Source of the DNA: Cyanobium sp. Tous-M-B4
GTDB lineage: Bacteria > Cyanobacteriota > Cyanobacteriia > PCC-6307 > Cyanobiaceae
Length of the DNA: 64,000 nt
Reading direction: 5' to 3'
NCBI RefSeq assembly: GCF_024345395.1
Contig: NZ_JAGQBA010000008.1
Location: 24,842-88,841 of the forward strand
A program made the translations under genes and the position numbers. Of the stretch, positions 25,920 to 35,568 are shown one piece after another (the stretch's first letter is position 1; every line of letters starts with the position of its first letter). The notes beneath the pieces are model-generated. The model searched no databases, was not told the DNA's origin, and worked only from the letters and a program-made list of their open reading frames with translations.

Positions 25920-26681
25920 GTGGCCCTGCCCCTCCTGAAGTACGCGCCCACTACCCAAAACTCGCGGGTTGCCCCGCTTCGGGTGGGTTCGGATGAGGAT
26001 CCCAAAGCCGTGTCCATGGACAAGGCCATGGACCGCGAAGACCAAAACTTCGTGATTGAGGCGGCTTACCGCCAGATTTTCTTTCACGCCTTCAAGGTCG
26101 ACCGCGACCGCACCCTGGAGAGCCAGCTGCGGGACGGTCAGATCACGGTGCGGGAGTTCATTCGCTCTTTGTGTCTCTCAGACACTTTCACCCGCAGCTT
26201 CTACAACCTGAACAGCAACTATCGGGTGGTGCGCCACCTGGTGGAAAAGCTTCTGGGTCGCCCCACCCACGGCAGGTCTGAGGAGATCGCCTGGTCGGCC
26301 GTGCTGATGACCCGCGGGGTCAGGGGCATGGTTGACGACATCCTCAACGGCCAGGAATACCTGGATGCCTTCGGTTACGACACCGTTCCCTTCCACCGCA
26401 ACCGCGTGGTGGGCTCCCGGGATCTGGGCGAAACCCCCTTCAACATCACCACTCCGCGGTACGAGGCCTACTACCGCGGCATCTTGGGCTTCCCCCAGGT
26501 TGTGTACACCGGCACCGCCAAAACAATCCCCGCTCGCTCCCGTCAGCGCCGTGGCGGCTTCCCCGAGGACTACCTCCCCTGGGTGCGCAATCTGCCTGCC
26601 ATGCGCAGCCAAGGCGGTGCATCCGGCAGCGTCAGCATGGACTATCTGTCCAAGGTTCCTTACCGCAGCATCGGCCGCTGA
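25920..26681 (+). CDS. cpcG: Phycobilisome rod-core linker polypeptide
   Basis: 253 residues. It contains one PBS linker domain (PF00427) over about 12-190: MALPLLKYAPTTQNSRV at the start, FKVDRDRTLESQLRDGQITVREFIRSL, YNLNSNYRVVRHLVEKLLGRPTHGRSE, and YLDAFGYDTVPFHRNR. The C-terminal part (ITTPRYEAYYRGIL...) fits rod-core linkers, which dock phycocyanin rods to the allophycocyanin core. GTG 25920 gives the expected N-terminus. It follows the lyase gene and is closed by a strong terminator, so it probably has its own promoter and high expression. Confidence 0.93.
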   Translation: MALPLLKYAPTTQNSRVAPLRVGSDEDPKAVSMDKAMDREDQNFVIEAAYRQIFFHAFKVDRDRTLESQLRDGQITVREFIRSLCLSDTFTRSFYNLNSNYRVVRHLVEKLLGRPTHGRSEEIAWSAVLMTRGVRGMVDDILNGQEYLDAFGYDTVPFHRNRVVGSRDLGETPFNITTPRYEAYYRGILGFPQVVYTGTAKTIPARSRQRRGGFPEDYLPWVRNLPAMRSQGGASGSVSMDYLSKVPYRSIGR

Positions 26682-26704
26682 AGCCAGTCTCCAACTAAAA
26701 CCAC

Positions 26705-26730
26705 GGGCGGTCAAAAGGCCGCCCTTTTTT
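26705..26730 (+). terminator. Rho-independent terminator after cpcG
   Basis: GGGCGG and CCGCCC arms close a short loop (tcaaaagg), followed by TTTTTT. It lies 23 bp after the cpcG stop. Confidence 0.9.
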
Positions 26731-26836
26731 ATGGGCCATCAGCACCCAGGCCGTCAGCATCTACTGACGGCTCCAGATCGAGCTACCCGAGCCAGGAGAA
26801 ACTCATCCACACTGATCCCAAAAGAAATCTGTCGCT

Positions 26837-27910
26837 GTGACCCAGGCACTTACCGCATTGGCACGCATGACTTTGCGTCAGCTGCGCCAGGTCGCCAGCG
26901 ACCTTGGGGTGAGCTTGTACAGCCGTAAGTCCAAGGATGAACTCCTGGCGGCCATCAATGTTCGCCAGGATGAGGAGGACACGCCTATCAGCCTTAAGGC
27001 AATCGAAGCAGAGCTACCCCCAGCTCCCCGCCCCAGCTCAGCAAATACCAGTGTCGTATTTCTGCCCCGCGATCCCCAGTGGGCCTACGTGTTCTGGGAT
27101 ATCTCCGAAAGCGATCGGGCCTCAGCCCTCGCAGCTGGTGCCTCCCAGCTTTGCCTGCGAGTAGCCGACGTAACTGGCCTGCCCGGCGGCTCGGCTCACC
27201 CCCACACCCTGCAGGAAGTGGTGGTCGACAGCCATGCCACCGAGTGGTATTTGCCCGTGCCCCTGTGCGATCGGGATTACCGGGTGGAACTCGGCTACCG
27301 CAAAGGCAGCGGCGGCTGGATATCCCTGGCCTTCTCTTCAGTGGCACGGGTACCAGCCCAGCACCCCAGCGAGCAAATACTCGATCAGTTCGTGCCCTTT
27401 TCGCTGGACACGGCTCCAGCCATCCTGCCGACGCCGGTGGAGCCAGCCGATGCAGGGCTGCACGAACGCCTTTATCAAACAGCTACAGCCCGCTGGCGCC
27501 GTCTTGGCAGGGGTTCTGAGGCTTTCCATGAACTTGAGGCAGCCGGCCTAGACACCAGTGAACTGAACACCTCTGGTGCCGGCATCTGGGCCAGTGGCCG
27601 CAACGCCTCCGGCATCGGCGGGGTCGCTTCCCGTCAACGCTCGTTCTGGCTTGTGGCTGATGCTGAGCTGATTGTGTACGGTGCCACCGATCCCGCTGCC
27701 CGCCTCACCATTGGCGGTGAGGAGGTGCCCCTTTCCGCCGATGGCACCTTCCGAGTGCAAGTGCCCTTCCGCGATGGTCAGCAGGTGTATCCGATCGAAG
27801 CGGTCGCCGCCGATGGCGAGCAGAAGCGCAACATCACCCTGGAATTCAGCCGCTCCACCCCTGAGGACAACAGCAACCCAGCCGAAAAGGCCGTAAGCGA
27901 ATGGTTCTAA
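26837..27910 (+). CDS. DUF4912 domain-containing protein with SAP-like N-terminus
   Basis: 357 residues. An N-terminal helix-extended-loop-helix resembling SAP/Rho-N (LRQLRQVASDLGVSLYSRKSKDELLAAI, about 13-40) is followed by a DUF4912 domain with VVFLPRDPQWAYVFWDIS, LCLRVADVTGL and WYLPVPLCDRDYRVELGY. The C-terminal ~100 residues (LIVYGATDPAARLTIGGEEVPLSADGTFRV) look like a beta-sandwich. SAP-like modules often bind nucleic acid; the role of DUF4912 is unknown. GTG 26837 is used; ATG 26867 is an alternative. Its end overlaps the next small gene by 10 bp. Confidence 0.85.
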   Translation: MTQALTALARMTLRQLRQVASDLGVSLYSRKSKDELLAAINVRQDEEDTPISLKAIEAELPPAPRPSSANTSVVFLPRDPQWAYVFWDISESDRASALAAGASQLCLRVADVTGLPGGSAHPHTLQEVVVDSHATEWYLPVPLCDRDYRVELGYRKGSGGWISLAFSSVARVPAQHPSEQILDQFVPFSLDTAPAILPTPVEPADAGLHERLYQTATARWRRLGRGSEAFHELEAAGLDTSELNTSGAGIWASGRNASGIGGVASRQRSFWLVADAELIVYGATDPAARLTIGGEEVPLSADGTFRVQVPFRDGQQVYPIEAVAADGEQKRNITLEFSRSTPEDNSNPAEKAVSEWF

Positions 27911-28101
27911 ATCGATCCTTGGCACTGAAGCGCTCTGCCGTAGCCCTCACGCCGATGGCGGGAGCCCTGGCCTTTCCGCTGATTGTGCCGGTTGTGTTGG
28001 TGCGCTTCGGTCTGCCAGCCGCCATGCTTAGCGCCGTGTTGATTGGTACAGCTTGGTTTGTGGTGATGCTGCGCACCGCCGAGATGCCCGGCCACCACTA
28101 G
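27901..28101 (+). CDS. Small two-helix membrane protein, unknown
   Basis: 66 residues. Two hydrophobic segments (MAGALAFPLIVPVVLVRF and AAMLSAVLIGTAWFVVML) follow a short basic N-terminus MVLNRSLALKRS, and the tail ends EMPGHH. It overlaps the DUF4912 stop by 10 bp, so it is probably coupled to it. No family recognised. Confidence 0.65.
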   Translation: MVLNRSLALKRSAVALTPMAGALAFPLIVPVVLVRFGLPAAMLSAVLIGTAWFVVMLRTAEMPGHH

Positions 28102-28158
28102 ATAAAGCCTGGGCTTGATCCGATGTGGGAACCCTGGGTTCAACCGCCCAGGACTGCC

Positions 28159-29532
28159 ATGGCCAACCTTTTGCCGCGCCACCCCTTCGCCTGGGCAAGC
28201 CTTGTGGCCTTGGCTTTAGCTGGCTGCAGCGCTGACGCCCAGCTACTGGGCCAGTCAGCCAGGCCCAAGCCCCTGCCCAAGGGGATTGAGCTGGCCTTCA
28301 ACCACGCCGAAACCAGCCGCTACCGCAGCCCGATCAACGGTCAATGGCGTCAGGGCGACGATCTCGAGGCTTTCGTTCTGGCCAGTATTCAGTCGGCGCG
28401 GCGGGAAATCCTGGTAGCGGTGCAGGAGCTGTCTCTGCCGAAGCTGGCCGAAGCGCTGGCGGCTAAGCACCGCGAGGGGCTGACGGTGAAGGTGGTGCTG
28501 GAAAACACCTACAGCAGCCCCTGGAGCGAAGAGCATCCGGCCGATCTGGCTCCACACCAGCGCACCCGCCATGAGCAGCTCAAGGCCCTCGGTTGGGGGG
28601 ATGCTGTGGCGATTCTGCAGCGGGCCGGCGTGCCCCTGATCGATGACACCGCCGATGGGAGCGCTGGCAGTGGCCTGATGCACCACAAGTTCATGGTGGT
28701 GGACAGGGCCGTGGTGGTGACCGGCTCAGCCAATTTCACCCCCTCCTGCATCCACGGCGATCCGGGTGCAGACCGTAGCCGCGGCAACGTCAACCACCTG
28801 CTGCGTCTGCGCAGCCGTGAGCTGGCTAACACCTTTGTGGCCGAGTTTGAGCGGATGTGGGGCGACGGCCCCGGCGGCCAGCCCGACAGCCGCTTTGGAC
28901 TGGGCAAGGGCGGCGGAGCTCCCCAACAGCTGCTGGTGGAGTCAACGCCGGTGACGGTGCTGTTCGCCCCCCACCGCCGCAGCGATCCCCACCAGGGCCT
29001 GCTGATGTTGGAGAAGCTGCTCGCAGGCAGCCGCAAGCAACTCGATCTGGCCCTGTTCGTGTTCTCGGATCAGGGACTGGTTAATGCGATGGAGAACCTG
29101 CAGCAGCAGGGCGTCAACATCCGCCTACTGGCCGATCCCGGCTTCGCCAACCGAGCCTTCAGTGAAGTGCTCGATCTTCTCGGCACCAAGCTGCCCGACC
29201 ACCGCTGCGGCCTGGAGGCGGCGAACCGCCCCTGGCAGCGCCCCCTGGAGAGTGTGGGCACACCACGCCTGGCCAGCGGCGACAAACTCCACCACAAACT
29301 GGCTGTGATCGACCACCGCACCGTGGTCACCGGCTCTTTCAACTGGAGCCCCAGCGCAGCTCATCAAAACGACGAAACCCTGCTGGTGCTCGACTCCCCC
29401 CAGCTGGCCGAACACTTCACCACTGAAATGAACCGGCTCTGGAAGGGGGCCGAGCTCGGCATCACCCCCCGGCTGCAGCGCAAACAGGAACGGCAGCAGG
29501 TGCGTTGCGGCAGCGGGGTGCAGCGCAGCTGA
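28159..29532 (+). CDS. Phospholipase D-like (HKD) lipoprotein
   Basis: 457 residues from ATG 28159 (MANLLPRHPF). The signal ends with lipobox ALAGC, so it is probably a membrane-anchored lipoprotein outside the cytoplasm. Two PLD active-site motifs are present: HHKFMVVDRAVVVTGSANFT (about 180) and HHKLAVIDHRTVVTGSFNWS (about 390), each H-x-K-x4-D with downstream Asn/Ser, forming one active site. It could be a nuclease, phospholipase or transferase; the substrate is unknown. It follows the small membrane protein gene by 57 bp. Confidence 0.88.
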   Translation: MANLLPRHPFAWASLVALALAGCSADAQLLGQSARPKPLPKGIELAFNHAETSRYRSPINGQWRQGDDLEAFVLASIQSARREILVAVQELSLPKLAEALAAKHREGLTVKVVLENTYSSPWSEEHPADLAPHQRTRHEQLKALGWGDAVAILQRAGVPLIDDTADGSAGSGLMHHKFMVVDRAVVVTGSANFTPSCIHGDPGADRSRGNVNHLLRLRSRELANTFVAEFERMWGDGPGGQPDSRFGLGKGGGAPQQLLVESTPVTVLFAPHRRSDPHQGLLMLEKLLAGSRKQLDLALFVFSDQGLVNAMENLQQQGVNIRLLADPGFANRAFSEVLDLLGTKLPDHRCGLEAANRPWQRPLESVGTPRLASGDKLHHKLAVIDHRTVVTGSFNWSPSAAHQNDETLLVLDSPQLAEHFTTEMNRLWKGAELGITPRLQRKQERQQVRCGSGVQRS

Positions 29533-29655
29533 CCAGGACTGGCCGCCGTAATTCAGGCCACACCAATGGTGCCCGTACAAGCACCAAACACCACATCTGG
29601 TGATCAACCCCTACGCTCAGCGCACAGCAACCACTCTGGCGAGAGGAGTAAGACC

Positions 29656-30042
29656 ATGCCAAAAAGCGGCGGCTTGGGCAAAACCGGAAGCCTGATCAAA
29701 TCCCTAGCCGGCTCCTTAATCCTGCCCGCAGAAGACTCAACCCCAGCCGCGCCGGTGGTCTACACCACGGCCATTCGCAGCGAGGGCAGCCTCAGCGAGT
29801 CAATAGCGGGGATCAGCGTGCTGGCCAACCAGCTCGGTTTTACCCACGCCCCCGAAACCCTCTATGCCGTTGACGGCCAGAGCGCCGCTTTCCACGCCGA
29901 CCATGGCGCCAGGGCAGTGAGCCTGGCGGTTGAATGCAATCCGCAGCAGCAGACAGTTTCCCTAGCGGTTAGCGGGCTGGACAACCAGGACACCTTTGAA
30001 ACATTCCATCAGGTGTCCAGCACCTTGTTTGGTGACTGCTGA
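29656..30042 (+). CDS. Hypothetical protein
   Basis: 128 residues from ATG 29656, preceded by a purine-rich GAGAGGAGTAAG ribosome-binding region. It starts MPKSGGLGKTGSLIKSLAGSLILP. A predicted mixed alpha/beta domain follows (VVYTTAIRSEGSLSESIAGISVLA, GARAVSLAVECNPQQQTVSLAVSG). There is no signal peptide or membrane segment. The family is not recognised. It is followed by another small gene 47 bp downstream. Confidence 0.6.
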   Translation: MPKSGGLGKTGSLIKSLAGSLILPAEDSTPAAPVVYTTAIRSEGSLSESIAGISVLANQLGFTHAPETLYAVDGQSAAFHADHGARAVSLAVECNPQQQTVSLAVSGLDNQDTFETFHQVSSTLFGDC

Positions 30043-30089
30043 TCTTCGGGAACGCCCCCTACGCTGAACGTCTTCCTTATCTCGCGGCC

Positions 30090-30332
30090 ATGGATCACCA
30101 GCCGGCCTCCCGCAACACCTCAGCCACCCTGGATGCCATCCAGCTGATGCTGCGCGACCTCCACACCCGGCACGATGAAATCCGCCACCGGGCCGCATTC
30201 CGCGGCTGCACCAACGAACTGCTGGCCGTGCAGCAGGAGCTCGTGGAGTATTTGCTTAGCAAGAAAAGTCAGTTGATGGGCCATGTCGACCCGGTTAGCG
30301 GCGGCACTCGCAACTACAACTCCTTCGTTTGA
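30090..30332 (+). CDS. Small hypothetical protein
   Basis: 80 residues, soluble and mostly helical (LDAIQLMLRDLHTRHDEIRHRAAF; LLAVQQELVEYLLSKKSQL), possibly a short coiled coil. It ends DPVSGGTRNYNSFV. The stop overlaps the TTG start of the FAD hydroxylase gene (TTGA), so the two are coupled. No family recognised. Confidence 0.6.
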   Translation: MDHQPASRNTSATLDAIQLMLRDLHTRHDEIRHRAAFRGCTNELLAVQQELVEYLLSKKSQLMGHVDPVSGGTRNYNSFV

Positions 30333-31555
30333 GTAGCCCCTTGAACCACCGCCCCAAGGTGGTGGTAGTGGGTGCCGGACCGGCTGGCGCCAGCTTGGCC
30401 CTACTGCTAGCCCGTGGCGGTGTGGCCGTAACCCTGGTTGAGGCCGGCACCAGCCTGGAGCGTCAATTCCGCGGCGAAGCGCTGATGCCCTCAGGGCTAG
30501 AGGCCCTGGCGGCCATGGGGCTACTCGAGCTGATTCCAGGCCTGCCCCACCGGCCCCTGGTGGGATGGCGCTTCGTGGTGAATGGCCAGGAGCTATTCAC
30601 CGCCACCGAGCCCCTCGGCGGCGATCCCAGCCGACCCTGCACCCTGGTGAGCCAGCCGGCCCTGCTGGAGGCCCTGCTGAAACTTGCCGGCACCTACCCC
30701 TCCTTTGCGATTGAGCGCGGGCAACCGGTGGTCGACCTGCTCTGGCAGCAGGAGCGGGTGGCGGGGGTGCAACTGCGCGATGGCCGTCAGCTGCCTGCCG
30801 ACCTTGTCGTCGGCTGCGATGGCCGGGGCTCCCTGGTGCGCCAGAAGGCAGGGCTAACGCTGCAGAGCAGCCCCAGCCCGATCGACTTGCTCTGGTTTCA
30901 ACTGGCCAGTCCCGCGGCCTCGCCCTTGGCTGGCTCCTTCACCACCCTGGTGGGTCCCGAGGGGGTTTTCAGCGCTTTCGAAAGCGCCAGCGGCGGCTTG
31001 CAGCTGGGCTGGGTTATGGGCAAGTCTCAAGCCACACCCGAGCTCAGTAGAGAAGGCTGGATCGAGCGGATGGCAGCCTTGAGTCCGCCGCAGCTGGCGG
31101 CCTGGCTACGGGAGTGGAGCGGCGGATTGGGCCCGCCCAGCCGGCTGACGGTGCAGGTGGGGCTAGCGGATCGCTGGTGCCAACCGGGCCTGCTGCTGCT
31201 TGGCGATGCGGCCCACCCGATGGGACCCGTGCGCGCCCAGGGCATCAACATGGCCCTGCGTGATGCCTGGGTGGCCGCCAGGCGGTTGTTGCCGCTGCTC
31301 AGCAGTGGCTGCAGCGGCGCTGCCCTTGACGGGGTGGCCGTCCAAATTGAGGCGGAGCGGCGGCCCGAAATCACAGATATGCAAACCCTGCAGGCCGCCG
31401 AAGCCGCCCGGGGAGAGCAGTTGCGGCAGCAGGGTTGGTTGCGGGGGGCTCTGGCGATCGCCGCCCCCCTGGTGGGCCCGGCAATCGCTGCCCACTGGAG
31501 CCAGCAGCAACAATCGCTGCGCCAGGGACTAGCCCCGCTGCCAGGACCGCCATGA
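30329..31555 (+). CDS. FAD-dependent monooxygenase/oxidoreductase (PHBH fold)
   Basis: 408 residues. FAD-binding GxGxxG in KVVVVGAGPAGASLALLLARGGVAVTLVEA, the DG motif in LVVGCDGRGSLVRQKAGL, and the GD motif LLLLGDAAHPMGPVRAQGINMALRDA define the p-hydroxybenzoate hydroxylase fold. Likely substrates are aromatic or isoprenoid compounds, but none can be named. The C-terminal ~50 residues are helical and hydrophobic. TTG 30329 is the start by overlap with the previous stop; no nearer ATG precedes the nucleotide-binding strand. Confidence 0.88.
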   Translation: MSSPLNHRPKVVVVGAGPAGASLALLLARGGVAVTLVEAGTSLERQFRGEALMPSGLEALAAMGLLELIPGLPHRPLVGWRFVVNGQELFTATEPLGGDPSRPCTLVSQPALLEALLKLAGTYPSFAIERGQPVVDLLWQQERVAGVQLRDGRQLPADLVVGCDGRGSLVRQKAGLTLQSSPSPIDLLWFQLASPAASPLAGSFTTLVGPEGVFSAFESASGGLQLGWVMGKSQATPELSREGWIERMAALSPPQLAAWLREWSGGLGPPSRLTVQVGLADRWCQPGLLLLGDAAHPMGPVRAQGINMALRDAWVAARRLLPLLSSGCSGAALDGVAVQIEAERRPEITDMQTLQAAEAARGEQLRQQGWLRGALAIAAPLVGPAIAAHWSQQQQSLRQGLAPLPGPP

Positions 31556-31577
31556 TGGGGGCCACCCCGGTGGAACC

Positions 31578-32003
31578 ATGGCCGCGCCTCGGATTGATCC
31601 AGCACTTGCCCTTGGCCTGATCGCCCTGCTGGCTGCCCCTCTACAGGCAGCACCCAAGGACCCGCCCTACCCCTCCATGGAACTGTTGCGCGAGCTCCAG
31701 CTCCACACCTTCGACTGCGGCAGAGACAACACGATTGAAGCCTGCGGCAAAGCACGCACCATGGCCGATCCGCTGCTGGATCACCCCCGCCTAGGCGCCA
31801 ATTGCAAGGACACCATCTGGACGATCCGCGAACGGGCCAAACCAGCTGCCACCAACACTTTTGAGCGGCGTGAGGCTCTTAACAGAGCCGGCCAGGACCT
31901 GATCCCCTTCTGCAAGCAGCAGACCCGCTCGGTCGCCCCGAGCAAAACCGACAGCAAACCCCAGGAGAAAAAGGGCGGGTTTGGCCTAATTCCGGGCTCC
32001 TGA
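31578..32003 (+). CDS. Exported hypothetical protein
   Basis: 141 residues. N-terminal signal peptide (ALALGLIALLAAPLQAA, cleavage after QAA around residue 25). The mature part has three or four cysteines (FDCGRDNTIEACGKAR, GANCKDTIW, FCKQQT), suitable for disulfides in the periplasm, and a Lys/Ser-rich tail. Its 3' end overlaps the convergent gene on the minus strand by 18 bp. No family recognised. Confidence 0.65.
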   Translation: MAAPRIDPALALGLIALLAAPLQAAPKDPPYPSMELLRELQLHTFDCGRDNTIEACGKARTMADPLLDHPRLGANCKDTIWTIRERAKPAATNTFERREALNRAGQDLIPFCKQQTRSVAPSKTDSKPQEKKGGFGLIPGS

Positions 32004-32393
32004 TCCTGACGCCGCCTGGCTCTCGATCAGGTCCAGCACCTGCTGGGCAGTGCTGTTCATAAACGCCAGCGACCAGCCAACCTGCACCACCGCCTGATCG
32101 GCTAGGGCACAGAGACCATCCTTCTGAGCGGCAACTTCACAGCTGGCAGAAAGGCCCAGTAAGGCATTGGTGAGCTTGCCGCGCAGGCAGGTTTCCTTGC
32201 CGCGGCGATGGATCACGGCTTCAGCTGCCAAACGACTGCGCTGAACTGCCTCTCCCAAAGGGAGAGCGCGGGCTCCCCCCATCACTGCCGCCCTGCCGGC
32301 TTCTGTGGCCGCCAAGGAGCTCGCCGTTAGTGCCAAGCCAGCCAAGCAAGCCACTCTCCAAATGTGCCCGCTGGCAAACCTGCTTTCGGCCAA
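31986..32393 (-). CDS. Exported hypothetical protein
   Basis: 135 residues. A hydrophobic segment IWRVACLAGLALTASSLAA follows a short charged start, consistent with a signal peptide or anchor. The mature part has three cysteines (KETCLRGKL, LSASCEVAAQ, DGLCALADQ) and predicted helices. It is convergent and overlapping with its neighbour, which is also exported and Cys-containing, and divergent from pgm. Function unknown. Confidence 0.6.
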   Translation of the reverse strand: MAESRFASGHIWRVACLAGLALTASSLAATEAGRAAVMGGARALPLGEAVQRSRLAAEAVIHRRGKETCLRGKLTNALLGLSASCEVAAQKDGLCALADQAVVQVGWSLAFMNSTAQQVLDLIESQAASGSGARN

Positions 32394-32465
32394 TGCCCCT
32401 CTCCCTATTCAACTGCCTTCCCTTGGAAGCTAGTCAGTTCTGTAAGGGTGACAAGCCAAGGCTAA

Positions 32466-34154
<1,689 letters not shown>

Positions 34155-34275
34155 ATCAAGCAGGCGTCTCCTGCTTTACCTCCGAAAACGGCTGCCCGCG
34201 TAAACCAGCTGGGGCGCGTCGTCTGATCACGTGATCGTGCTCCAGTTCGACCCATGCCCGCATCTGGAAACGTAG

Positions 34276-35010
34276 ATGCAATCGGAGAGCCGAAAGGACT
34301 GGATTGAGCGCGTAAAGCCGTTGATTCGCAAACCGGAATCCATCAAAGCGCTAACTAGCCTGGAGCCGTGGTTCCAGTTGCCCAGACAACCGATTCACAC
34401 CGCTCCTAAGCGTTACAAACAAACGAAACTAGTTTGGATTGGCGTGGTAAGCATTTCTCTAATGCTGAGTCCCCATGTGATCGCTCTACTGGTCGGAGCA
34501 GCTGCGGCTGGGGTGCTCTTAAGCAACTATCCAACAACGCCTCAGCTATCGCGCTGCCCTGAAATCGGCAGCCTCCCGGGCATCGTGCTGGGAATGTTCA
34601 TTGCCACAACGCTCATCCATACATTGGTGACGTCCTTACAAGCGGACCTGGTTCACTCAAAACGTCTGAGCGCCTGGTACTCAACAAGCGGCGGAGGGCG
34701 CCACCTGTTGATTGCCATTGGCGCACTCATGACTGCAGCCACGTTGTTCCTGGAAATTATCCTCTGGGCATGGGTCTATCGCCACGTCGGCGCTATTCAC
34801 GGACTGGAAGCAAGCTTGTATTTCTCAGGCATCACATTCACAACAGTTGGATACGGAGATATCACGCTAGCCAAAAGCTGGCAATTACTCAGCGCGGGAG
34901 AAGCTGTCAACGGGGTGTTAATGGCCGACTGGAGCACCGCTCAATTAATTTTTCTTGTCCAGAGAATGATGATCTTGAGCGTACAATCTGAAAGAATAAA
35001 AGCAGATTGA
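34276..35010 (+). CDS. Ion channel protein with K+ selectivity filter
   Basis: 244 residues. Basic N-terminal cytoplasmic region (1-55), then hydrophobic segments about 55-75, 100-122 and 145-170. A pore loop follows with the filter FTTVGYGDI (about 190-200) and a shorter C-terminal segment. One TVGYGD filter per chain implies a tetramer. There is no RCK/KTN regulatory domain. It probably conducts K+ across the plasma or thylakoid membrane. It is a single gene flanked by 120 bp on the left and a convergent pump block on the right, with a more AT-rich composition than pgm. Confidence 0.75.
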   Translation: MQSESRKDWIERVKPLIRKPESIKALTSLEPWFQLPRQPIHTAPKRYKQTKLVWIGVVSISLMLSPHVIALLVGAAAAGVLLSNYPTTPQLSRCPEIGSLPGIVLGMFIATTLIHTLVTSLQADLVHSKRLSAWYSTSGGGRHLLIAIGALMTAATLFLEIILWAWVYRHVGAIHGLEASLYFSGITFTTVGYGDITLAKSWQLLSAGEAVNGVLMADWSTAQLIFLVQRMMILSVQSERIKAD

Positions 35011-35124
35011 TTCTAAATCAAGATCTATTTCGGCATCACCCGGCTTGGCGTTGCACCGCACAACTAATTTCAACTCAACTATGTGCAGCTGACCATCTCA
35101 AGCATCTGCGTGATTCGATCCCAA

Positions 35125-35568
35125 TCAATCTGCAGCAGAGCCAGCCGAAAGCCGGAGGGAAGCCAGATAGCTGGAGTGGGCAGACCTCGACCAGTAAACA
35201 GCCAGAGGAATCGCGACAAGCTCATTGATCAACATGGCGCGGATATAGGAAATCAATTCTATTTTACCTTGAGCCAGCAGCCATAATTGAACAATCAAGA
35301 TCTTGACAACCCCAAGCCACAAGATCACTCGAAGCCAGGAAAGAGCCCTCAGTGACTTCTTGCTCGTAACAACAAACATGGCGACCAGAACCGTAAGCGA
35401 AAATGCAATTCCCATCAGATGCGGGAGGACCAGCTCATCGATGCCTTGGGATGGAAGCAGCCGCAACCCGGCCACAAAGAATGCTAAACAAACAGCCTGA
35501 TGCACATAGACAATCCTCGTGAATAGGCCAAATCCCCAAGGCCTTGACTGACGAGGATTTGCAGCCAT
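35125..35568 (-). CDS. Four-helix membrane protein coupled to the RND pump
   Basis: About 147 residues from ATG 35568, which overlaps the pump stop by one base (TGATG); TTG 35571 is also possible. Four hydrophobic segments: YVHQAVCLAFFVAGLRLL, MGIAFSLTVLVAMFVV, WLRVILWLGVVKILIVQLWLL and a region around AMLINELVAIPLAVYW. The loops are basic. No family recognised. The tight overlap indicates cotranslation with the RND transporter, so it may be an accessory subunit (inference). Confidence 0.7.
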   Translation of the reverse strand: MAANPRQSRPWGFGLFTRIVYVHQAVCLAFFVAGLRLLPSQGIDELVLPHLMGIAFSLTVLVAMFVVTSKKSLRALSWLRVILWLGVVKILIVQLWLLAQGKIELISYIRAMLINELVAIPLAVYWSRSAHSSYLASLRLSAGSAAD

